Shown: positions 1 to 4,665 of the stretch, one piece after another | Layout of the letters: each line of letters starts with the position of its first letter | Numbering within the stretch: position 1 is the first letter of the stretch | From: JBBDXA01 sp040902585 | GTDB lineage: Bacteria > Planctomycetota > Phycisphaerae > Phycisphaerales > Phycisphaeraceae | Length of the DNA: 5,812 nt | Assembly (NCBI GenBank): GCA_040902585.1 | Contig: JBBDXA010000089.1 | Coordinates: 1 to 5,812 of the forward strand | Direction of reading: 5' to 3' | Position numbers and translations under genes: made by a program | Notes under the pieces: model-generated | Databases searched by the model: none | Seen by the model: the letters and a program-made list of their open reading frames with translations, nothing else | What the model was told of the DNA's origin: nothing

Positions 1-18
1 CGCCATCGGGCTTGGGTT

Positions 19-47
19 TTGTGCGGCGCAACCGTCGGTTCTACGAT
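19..47 (+). promoter_or_regulatory. possible weak promoter of the dehydrogenase
   Basis: TTGTGC (19-24) and TACGAT (42-47) are separated by 17 bp and would start transcription near 54, about 30 nt before the ATG at 84. If real, this supports the start at 84 over the TTG at 12. The match to the sigma-70 consensus is only 3/6 and 4/6, so it may be chance. Confidence 0.2.
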
Positions 48-83
48 ACGTCTTTCAATTCAATGACGCTAGCGGTGCTCTTC

Positions 84-1208
84 ATGTCCAACAAACCACG
101 GGTCGTGATCACGGACTTCATCGCCGATGACCTGGCGATCGAGCGCCGTCTGCTGGGAGATGGAGTGGAAATCGTCGCGCTCAATGCGTTCCGTGAAGAG
201 GAGATGGCGGGGCGGATCGACGAGGCCGCGGCTGTCATGGTGTATCACAACATTCGCCTGTCGCGCATGACCATCGAACGCCTCACGCAGTGCAAGCTCA
301 TCGTGCGCTGCGGTGTGGGTGTGGACAACATCGATCTCACCTGCGCGACGCAGCGCGGCATTCCTGTTGCGAACGTGCCGGACTACGGCACCGAAGATGT
401 GGCGGACACGGCGATCGGCATGGCTCTCTCGCTGGTGCGCGGCACACACCTGATGAACTCGACGCTGCGCGGAGTACCGAGCCGGCAGGGCGGTACTGCT
501 CATGGAGCACCGTCCCGGCAGGGCGGTGCCTCGGTTGGCGGTGCCTCGGTGCTCGGCGAACCGGCCGGGGCTTCGCGGACTCAGCCCCAGCCACCCGACG
601 CGAACGAGTGGAGCTACACACTCGCCGCGCCGGTGCATCGCATTCGCGGTCGCGTCTTCGCCGTCATCGGTCTGGGCCGCATCGGCACCGCTGCCGCCCT
701 GCGCGCCAAGGCTTTGGGTTTCGATGTGGCGTTTTTCGATCCTTATAAGGCCGATGGCTGTGACAAATCACTTGGCATTCGCCGGGTGGAGAAGCTGGAT
801 GATCTGCTGCGGCAGGCGTTCGTGCTTTCCCTGCACACGCCGCTGACGCCTGAGACGAAACACATGATTGATGCCGCGGCGATCGCCTCGCTTCCGCGCG
901 GCAGCTTCATGGTCAACACCTCGCGCGGGGCTGTGGTCGACACCAGCGCCATCCCTGACGCGATCGCCAGCGGACAGCTCGCGGGCGCAGGCATCGATGT
1001 GCTCCAGCACGAGCCGCCGGGGGAAAGTGATGTGCTGGTGAAGGCGTGGCGTGATCCATCGCATCCAGCGCATCATCGCGTGATCATCAATCCGCATTCA
1101 GCGTTCTACAGTGAGGAAGGGTTGCTGGACATGCGCGTGAAGGGGTCGGAGGCGTGTCGAAGGGCGCTGAGCGGGGAGCGGATCAGGAATGTGGTGAATG
1201 GGGTGTGA
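84..1208 (+). CDS. D-2-hydroxyacid dehydrogenase, C-terminal-binding-protein (CtBP) type, with an in-frame repeat insertion
   Basis: Predicted cytoplasmic NAD(P)-dependent oxidoreductase interconverting a 2-hydroxyacid and a 2-oxoacid; the substrate cannot be read from sequence. Numbered from the ATG at 84 (374 aa): the N-terminal catalytic half includes RCGVGVDNID (75-84). The Rossmann motif GLGRIG is at 196-201. The family's catalytic Arg lies in NTSRGAVVD (Arg281), Glu in HEPP (Glu310) and His in NPHSAFYS (His338); all are intact. The C-terminal stretch HSAFYSEEGLLDMRVKG is typical of the bacterial CtBP-like subgroup. I chose ATG 84 because MSNKPRVVITDFIADD fits the usual N-terminus; the frame stays open upstream to a TTG at 12, and another ATG lies at 63. 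None has a good Shine-Dalgarno sequence. About 42 extra residues (130-171, rich in PSRQGG and ASVGGASV) sit between HLMNSTLR and NEWSY and derive from palindromic repeats. Without them the protein would be about 332 aa, a usual length for the family. Confidence 0.9.
   Translation: MSNKPRVVITDFIADDLAIERRLLGDGVEIVALNAFREEEMAGRIDEAAAVMVYHNIRLSRMTIERLTQCKLIVRCGVGVDNIDLTCATQRGIPVANVPDYGTEDVADTAIGMALSLVRGTHLMNSTLRGVPSRQGGTAHGAPSRQGGASVGGASVLGEPAGASRTQPQPPDANEWSYTLAAPVHRIRGRVFAVIGLGRIGTAAALRAKALGFDVAFFDPYKADGCDKSLGIRRVEKLDDLLRQAFVLSLHTPLTPETKHMIDAAAIASLPRGSFMVNTSRGAVVDTSAIPDAIASGQLAGAGIDVLQHEPPGESDVLVKAWRDPSHPAHHRVIINPHSAFYSEEGLLDMRVKGSEACRRALSGERIRNVVNGV
471..596 (+). repeat. in-frame palindromic repeat insertion inside the dehydrogenase gene
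   Basis: Roughly 126 bp (42 codons) with no counterpart in the usual dehydrogenase fold. It holds three palindromes. Copy 1 has arms AGTACCG 473-479 and CGGTACT 491-497. Copy 2 has arms GCACCG 507-512 and CGGTGC 524-529. A third, different hairpin has GGCCGGGGCT at 563-572 against AGCCCCAGCC at 583-592, with one C/A mismatch. A 12-bp direct duplication (CGGTGCCTCGGT) lies at 524-535 and 539-550. Copy 2 with its flanks (503-532) matches the intergenic copy at 2595-2624 at 28 of 30 bases. The reading frame is kept with no stop codon. The exact ends are inferred from where family-like protein sequence stops and resumes, so they are good to a few codons only. Confidence 0.8.
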
Positions 1209-1224
1209 GGTGCGTCCTGGTTGA

Positions 1225-1347
1225 CGGTTTTGAACGCAGAGACGCAGAGAGGACAGAGTGCGCGGAGAGAGAGGCGAGATAAATAGTGATCCATCACTGC
1301 TTCTCTCTGATCTCTCTGTTTTCTCTGCGCCTCTGCGTTTCAAACCG
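1225..1347. repeat. 123-bp long-armed stem-loop element built on CGCAGAG units
   Basis: The left arm 1225-1258 and right arm 1314-1347 are 34 nt each and complementary at 29 positions, with several of the remainder able to form G-U pairs in RNA. The left arm contains tandem ACGCAGAG units (1234-1241 and 1242-1249); the right arm carries the complement (CTCTGCG twice). The purine-rich stretch after the left arm faces a CTCTCT-rich stretch before the right arm. The tip is a small hairpin, AGTGA 1285-1289 with TCACT 1294-1298. It starts 17 bp after the dehydrogenase stop and could end its transcript, but there is no T-run. From general knowledge, CGCAGAG-type intergenic repeats occur in many environmental bacterial genomes. 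No credible gene lies here; the open frames across it are translations of the repeat. Confidence 0.8.
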
Positions 1348-1361
1348 GACGGGAACAGCAA

Positions 1362-1389
1362 AGCGAATGCAACGGGTGCATCATTCGCT
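1362..1389. repeat. small inverted repeat, 8-bp perfect stem
   Basis: AGCGAATG (1362-1369) pairs perfectly with CATTCGCT (1382-1389) around a 12-nt loop. It lies between the large CGCAGAG hairpin and the CCCTCCC element. No T-run follows, so a classic intrinsic terminator is not supported. Function unknown. Confidence 0.5.
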
Positions 1390-1390
1390 C

Positions 1391-1424
1391 GACCCTCCCC
1401 CGGCCCCTCCCTGGGAGGGAGGGG
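1391..1424. repeat. pyrimidine/purine inverted repeat (CCCTCCC...GGGAGGG)
   Basis: CCCCTCC (1404-1410) pairs with GGAGGGG (1418-1424) around a 7-nt loop. A second CCCTCCCC run (1393-1400) offers an alternative partner for the same G-rich arm, so two mutually exclusive folds are possible. The four runs of three or four Gs at 1413-1424 and nearby could also form non-duplex structure. Similar CCCTCCC/GGGAGGG hairpins are common intergenic repeats in GC-rich bacteria. It lies about 33 bp before the permease start codon. Confidence 0.55.
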
Positions 1425-1428
1425 AGCA

Positions 1429-1449
1429 GGACCGGTATACTGCCGGTCC
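1429..1449 (+). promoter_or_regulatory. perfect 7-bp hairpin enclosing a TATACT -10-like box upstream of the permease
   Basis: GGACCGG (1429-1435) and CCGGTCC (1443-1449) are perfectly complementary around the 7-nt loop TATACTG. The loop holds TATACT (1436-1441), 5/6 to the sigma-70 -10 consensus. Transcription from it would begin near 1448, about 10 nt before the ATG at 1458, giving a nearly leaderless mRNA, which fits the absence of a Shine-Dalgarno sequence. No convincing -35 lies 17 bp upstream. It could instead be an operator-like palindrome, or only a hairpin in a longer transcript. Confidence 0.4.
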
Positions 1450-1457
1450 GCAAGCCA

Positions 1458-2579
1458 ATGACTCTCCTTGACCGCTACATCATCCGGCAGTTCCTCCTGA
1501 ACTTCGTCATTCTCATGGTCGTGATCATGGGCCTGGTGGTCATGATCGATTTCATTTTTCAGATGGAGCAGTTCTCCGATGCGGGCGACAACTACGCCCA
1601 GGCCCACGGCGGCAGCGCGCTCATGTGGATGCTCAAGCTCATGGCCGGCTACTACGGGCCGCTGGTGCTGCTGCTGATTGCTTACCTCGTCGGGCTGCTG
1701 GTGGTCGCGGCGATGGGGTTCACTTACCTGGCCCTGGCGCGCTCGGGCGAACTGGTGACGATCATCTCCGGCGGCATCAGCCTGTACCGCGTGGCGGCAC
1801 CGGTGTTGATCGCCGGCGGGCTGATCAATGCGCTGGCGCTGGTCGATCAGGAGTTTCTCGTTTCCAACATGGTGGATCGCCTGACCATGAGGCCCGGCGA
1901 TTTCAAGCAGCCGGACCGGCAGACGGCCGGGATGTACTACATCGAAGACTCGCGCGGCGACCTGATCAGTTGCGGTTCGTTCGATCCGATATCAGGCCAG
2001 TTGTCGCAGGTGACGATTCTCGTGACCGATGACAAGGGCCAGTGGGACCGTCGCATCAGCGCCAAGACGGCGACGTGGAACGATGCCCGCCGGGGCTGGG
2101 AGTTTGTCGGCGGGCAGGTGATCGTGCGGATGGATACGGGCAACGTCGAGTCAGTGCAGCCGATTCGGCCGCCCGAGCCGGTCGCGTTCTTCGGAACCGA
2201 TGTCTCACCGCAGGTTTTGAAGGCGCGGCGGGCGGCGATCTATTCTTCGCTTCTGAGCATGCGACAGTTGTCGGAGCTGCTGGACAATCCCGCGGCTGAT
2301 CGGCCCGAACTCCTGCGCATCATGCACAGCCGATTCAGCATGATGGTGTTCAACATTCTGATCCTGGCGATTGCGCTGCCGCAGTTCCTCACGCGCGTGC
2401 CGCCGAACCCGGTGAAGGCTGCGGTGTACGGCGCAGCCATCGCCATCGGAAGCTGGATTCAGGCCATCGTGCTGTTGCAGTTCATGTCCGGCTCGCTCAA
2501 CCCGGTGGTGGCGGCGTGGCTGCCGGTGGTGATCTATCTGCCGATCACCGCGGTGGTGCTGAGCCGGATAAAGACGTGA
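1458..2579 (+). CDS. LptF/LptG-family permease (lipopolysaccharide export ABC transporter membrane subunit)
   Basis: 373 aa, the normal family length. LptF and LptG form the inner-membrane core of the LptB2FG transporter, which extracts lipopolysaccharide and passes it to the periplasmic bridge. Visible layout: TM1 about residues 12-34; a long hydrophobic stretch 66-93 (TM2); SGELVTIISGGISLYR (96-111), resembling the conserved cytoplasmic coupling segment; TM3 about 112-131; a hydrophilic periplasmic domain about 135-250, the expected beta-jellyroll; then TM4 about 293-311, TM5 about 320-343 and TM6 about 349-368. The N-terminus MTLLDRYIIRQF matches the family. No Shine-Dalgarno sequence is seen; the start is fixed by the family N-terminus. 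I cannot decide between LptF and LptG. The partner permease and the ATPase LptB are not in this window. It ends facing the oxidoreductase gene across a repeat-filled spacer. Confidence 0.88.
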   Translation: MTLLDRYIIRQFLLNFVILMVVIMGLVVMIDFIFQMEQFSDAGDNYAQAHGGSALMWMLKLMAGYYGPLVLLLIAYLVGLLVVAAMGFTYLALARSGELVTIISGGISLYRVAAPVLIAGGLINALALVDQEFLVSNMVDRLTMRPGDFKQPDRQTAGMYYIEDSRGDLISCGSFDPISGQLSQVTILVTDDKGQWDRRISAKTATWNDARRGWEFVGGQVIVRMDTGNVESVQPIRPPEPVAFFGTDVSPQVLKARRAAIYSSLLSMRQLSELLDNPAADRPELLRIMHSRFSMMVFNILILAIALPQFLTRVPPNPVKAAVYGAAIAIGSWIQAIVLLQFMSGSLNPVVAAWLPVVIYLPITAVVLSRIKT

Positions 2580-2594
2580 GCCTTGTTCGAATGG

Positions 2595-2694
2595 TGGAGC
2601 ACCATCCCGGCAGGGTGGTGCCTCTTGGGTTCACGCAGCGCATTATGCACCGCCCTGCCCGGGAGTAGCACCGCCCTGCCGAGACGGTGCTCCA
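2595..2694. repeat. cluster of three palindromic repeats between convergent genes
   Basis: Copy 3 (2596-2624, plus orientation) has arms GCACCA 2599-2604 and TGGTGC 2616-2621. Copy 5 (2667-2691, reverse orientation) has arms AGCACCG and CGGTGCT around CCCTGCCGAGA. Copy 4 (2647-2664, reverse) keeps one arm and the GCCCTGC core but lacks the other arm. The outer ends TGGAGCACC (2595-2603) and GGTGCTCCA (2686-2694) are themselves perfect inverted repeats, so the whole 100 bp can fold as one large structure. It fills nearly all of the space between the permease stop (2579) and the oxidoreductase stop (2695) and directly abuts the latter. It may act as a bidirectional terminator or an RNA 3'-end stabiliser, as REP-type elements do elsewhere; no T-run is present. 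Confidence 0.8.
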
Positions 2695-3957
2695 TCACTC
2701 ATGCCTGATGCGGGGCGTCGGTTCATATTCGATCGTGACGTTCGCGGCTTGATTCTGAATGGAATACCGCGCCGCTTCGACAACCAGTTCATTGATGAAG
2801 CTGTTGGCGGGCGTGGCGAGGATGCCGCGCTCGTCGATGAGTTGAAGTAGCTCGCGTCGCTTGTGCAGGGCATCGGTCTGCGACAGGGAAGCGGATACTT
2901 CTTCAAGCTGCGCGGCGGCGGCGAGGTGAGCTTCGATCGAATCGTAACCGTAGCCGACAGGGCGCTGGCCATCGCCCTCGAACGGGACGAGGCGGAAGTA
3001 ATCCGGATTGATGAAGTGAAATGCTTTGTCGCCGACGGGTTCGATGAAGCCGTGACTGACGCCGCGGAACTGATCATTGTGATGGATGACCGCGCCGGCC
3101 CCGCTGCCTTCGCGGGCTTCAGTCGATTCGCAGAAGAGGCACATGCTCTGATCGTTGGAGCCCGCGCCGTCGTCGGGGTAACCCAGGCCGTTGATCACGC
3201 TGAGGATGCCGCCGTTTTCGAAGGTGACGTGACCTGCGGACCACATGGTCGCGCGGTTGCCGTTGGGGAACGTGCCTTCGACGCCGCGCACGCTCACGCC
3301 TGTGGGGCGCAGGCCGGTGATGAAGTAAACCAGATCGACATAGTGGCAGCCGATGTAGGTGAACGGATCGGTCTTGTCGACGGTGAACCAGTTTTGAAAA
3401 TTGGAATCGCGATAGCTCCAAGGCTCGATGAGCTTCGCCTCGCCGCAGCGGAAGTGGCCGAAGCGGCCGGCGCGATAGGACCCGCGCGCTTCAAGACTGC
3501 GGCGATCAAAACGCTTGTGATACTCGATGCCGACGAACAGCCCGCGCTCCCGCGCGAGCTGTTCGATGGCCTTTGCCTGTTCGTAGCGATGCACCAGCGG
3601 CTTGACGCACAGCACGTGCTGATCATGCTCCAGGGCGAAGGTGACCATCTCATCATGCAGTTCATCGGGCGCAGCGACGATCACCATCTGCCGCGGCTTC
3701 ATCGCGTTGACCGCATCCTTCCAAATGTCGGGGTGACGTTTGCCCGCGGGCTCTGACAGCGGCGGCAGGGCGGTGAACGACTGGCCGAGGAAGGCCTGCG
3801 CGAAGCGATCGCTGACCAAGTCCCGCAGTCGCGCGGTGCTGCTGGCGGCAATGGTGATGGCGCCGACGCGGTCGAGGCGCTGGAGGTGGTAGACCGACGG
3901 CAGAATCTGATCGTGTACGATCATGCCGCCGCCGAGGATGGTGAGATCGAGAGGCAT
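2695..3957 (-). CDS. Gfo/Idh/MocA-family NAD(P)-dependent oxidoreductase
   Basis: 420 aa, cytoplasmic, most likely acting on a sugar, cyclitol or related polyol; the exact substrate cannot be told. The N-terminal Rossmann fold opens with LTILGGGMIVHDQ (5-17), a glycine-rich nucleotide-binding loop. AAPDELHDEM (95-104) is the usual segment after beta-4. VKPLVHRYEQA (118-128) holds the family's catalytic Lys-Pro (Lys119, Pro120), with Val in place of the usual Glu before it. EYHKRFDRR (145-153) follows. GCHYVDLVYFITG (203-215) supplies the conserved His205 and Asp208 of the second domain. Slightly longer than many members (330-390 aa). The ATG at 3957 lies 7 bp after the protease stop and has no Shine-Dalgarno sequence, so it may depend on translation of the upstream gene. 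Its 3' end touches the repeat cluster at 2595-2694. The GC content is visibly higher than in the protease gene. Confidence 0.88.
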   Translation of the reverse strand: MPLDLTILGGGMIVHDQILPSVYHLQRLDRVGAITIAASSTARLRDLVSDRFAQAFLGQSFTALPPLSEPAGKRHPDIWKDAVNAMKPRQMVIVAAPDELHDEMVTFALEHDQHVLCVKPLVHRYEQAKAIEQLARERGLFVGIEYHKRFDRRSLEARGSYRAGRFGHFRCGEAKLIEPWSYRDSNFQNWFTVDKTDPFTYIGCHYVDLVYFITGLRPTGVSVRGVEGTFPNGNRATMWSAGHVTFENGGILSVINGLGYPDDGAGSNDQSMCLFCESTEAREGSGAGAVIHHNDQFRGVSHGFIEPVGDKAFHFINPDYFRLVPFEGDGQRPVGYGYDSIEAHLAAAAQLEEVSASLSQTDALHKRRELLQLIDERGILATPANSFINELVVEAARYSIQNQAANVTIEYEPTPRIRHE

Positions 3958-3964
3958 TGGGAGA

Positions 3965-4336
3965 TTATGGCAGGGGCGCTATCGTGACGCGACCGCCGGC
4001 GATGATATCGAGAGTGACACGGTGGCCTTGCATGAGTTCCATGCCGATCATGGGATCACCTTCTGCCGCATCGATCTTGACTGCGACAATGGTTCCGTGC
4101 CATTCGACGGCACCATCGAACACGTCAAATGCAACGGTGCTTCCGTCAGCGAGAATCGCTGCGGTTTCGTGATACCACTCCAGCTTCAATTGCCTGATGT
4201 ATTTGGATGGAAGGGAAAGCGCGCCGCTGAATTCGGTATCCAGAACAAAATCCACCAAAATGGCATCGCCGCGGGGTCCGATGACACGAAGTCGCACAAT
4301 CGCATCGATATCCGCGTTGACCGCCCCTGAGATCAC
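3965..4336 (-). CDS. clan AA (retropepsin-like) aspartic protease family protein
   Basis: 123 aa from the GTG at 4336-4334. VDFVLDTEFSGALSLP (28-43) matches the active-site strand of small bacterial clan AA proteins, with the presumed catalytic Asp33. PMIGMELMQGHRVTLDI (95-111) is the second family hallmark, followed by GGRVTI near the end. With one Asp per chain, activity would require a homodimer, as in retropepsins. No signal peptide or membrane segment, so probably cytoplasmic. The usual DTG is DTE here (Glu35), so catalysis is uncertain. The frame stays open to an ATG at 4402, but AGGAG six bases before the GTG and the 4-bp GTGA overlap with the upstream gene fix the shorter start, which also fits the family N-terminus. 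GC is lower than in neighbours (28/60 in 4201-4260 against 42/60 in 3421-3480, counted by eye). Natural substrate unknown. Confidence 0.8.
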   Translation of the reverse strand: MISGAVNADIDAIVRLRVIGPRGDAILVDFVLDTEFSGALSLPSKYIRQLKLEWYHETAAILADGSTVAFDVFDGAVEWHGTIVAVKIDAAEGDPMIGMELMQGHRVTLDIIAGGRVTIAPLP

Positions 4337-4611
4337 GCAATTCTCCTGCCGCCGCGATGGTTGCGAACTCGCCTCGCATAGGGCGATCCAACTTTGCGAC
4401 ACCAGATGCGAGCATCAGGGCGGCGCCCGCGGAGCCGTTCAGCCGCTTCCTGTTCGCGTTCGGCGACTTCGAAGTCACCGGTTTCGACATCGATCACCAG
4501 AAAGTCGTGCGGTCGCGACATGTCGAGTTGGGTGCGAATGGATTTCTCGAACCATTCCTCGGCTCGCTGCTGCATCGTAGCGGCTTCTTCGTCGGTGGGG
4601 GGTTGTCTCAT
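4333..4611 (-). CDS. small conserved-looking protein paired with the aspartic protease
   Basis: 92 aa from the ATG at 4611; function unknown. The N-terminal part is polar and probably helical (TDEEAATMQQRAEEWFEK, 6-23). The middle DFLVIDVETGDFEV (36-49) reads as a beta-hairpin. ERLRGRRPDARIWCRKVG (58-75) looks like helix then strand, and the tail is Arg-rich and basic (79-90). I recall similar small proteins, with the VIDVETGD and RRPDAxIW segments, encoded directly upstream of clan AA proteases in other bacteria; this memory was not checked. GAGGAA at 4623-4618 sets the start at 4611 rather than the in-frame ATG at 4665, which directly follows the aminotransferase stop. Its TGA overlaps the protease GTG (GTGA). 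The tight pairing suggests the two products act together, with this protein as partner, substrate or inhibitor, which is inference. No known DNA-binding motif is recognised. Confidence 0.75.
   Translation of the reverse strand: MRQPPTDEEAATMQQRAEEWFEKSIRTQLDMSRPHDFLVIDVETGDFEVAEREQEAAERLRGRRPDARIWCRKVGSPYARRVRNHRGGRRIA
4343..4347 (-). promoter_or_regulatory. ribosome binding site of the aspartic protease
   Basis: AGGAG on the minus strand, followed by AATTGC and then GTG at 4336-4334. It decides the protease start against the upstream in-frame ATG at 4402, and lies within the last codons of the preceding gene, which suggests translational coupling. Confidence 0.7.
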
Positions 4612-4617
4612 GGTGAG

Positions 4618-4623
4618 TTCCTC
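4618..4623 (-). promoter_or_regulatory. ribosome binding site of the small protein
   Basis: GAGGAA on the minus strand, 6 nt before the ATG at 4611-4609. It favours this start over the in-frame ATG at 4665, which has no Shine-Dalgarno sequence. Confidence 0.65.
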
Positions 4624-4628
4624 GCTGA

Positions 4629-4657
4629 ATGATAGTCGAGGCGCTTCATGCTTTCGA
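4629..4657 (-). promoter_or_regulatory. possible promoter for the small-protein/protease pair
   Basis: On the minus strand TCGAAA (4657-4652, 4/6 to the -35 consensus) and TATCAT (4634-4629, 5/6 to the -10 consensus) are separated by 17 bp. Transcription would begin near 4622, which would cut into the Shine-Dalgarno sequence and leave about 11 nt of leader. That makes it doubtful, and the genes may simply be read from the aminotransferase promoter. Confidence 0.22.
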
Positions 4658-4665
4658 GTTGTCAT

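Noticed and set aside
12..83. Upstream extension of the dehydrogenase from a TTG at 12 (or an ATG at 63)
   Set aside because: The extra residues do not resemble the family N-terminus, and a possible promoter overlaps this stretch; the ATG at 84 fits best.
1404..1424. Intrinsic terminator of the dehydrogenase transcript
   Set aside because: The hairpin is strong, but no T-run follows on either strand, so I annotate it only as an inverted repeat.
1098..1607. 169-codon minus-strand open frame covering the end of the dehydrogenase, the spacer and the permease start
   Set aside because: It crosses two genes and three repeat elements. Its translation is low-complexity (His/Asp run, Leu/Ser repeat text), typical of CGCAGAG-repeat artefacts.
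2595..2694. CRISPR array
   Set aside because: Repeats are self-complementary, in mixed orientation, of unequal spacing and partly truncated; there are no regular unique spacers or cas genes.
2863..3756. 297-codon plus-strand open frame across the oxidoreductase gene
   Set aside because: It is antisense to a gene with clear Gfo/Idh/MocA motifs. Its Ala/Val/Asp/Glu-rich translation is what a GC-rich gene gives on its opposite strand, and no family motif is seen.
3763..3775. Exact match to the repeat core CGGCAGGGCGGTG inside the oxidoreductase gene
   Set aside because: No palindromic arms flank it, and the encoded FTALPPL fits normal family sequence; most likely a chance match.
4337..4402. 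Upstream extension of the aspartic protease from an ATG at 4402
   Set aside because: It would overlap the small-protein gene by 70 bp and has no family similarity, whereas the GTG at 4336 has a well-placed AGGAG and a GTGA overlap.
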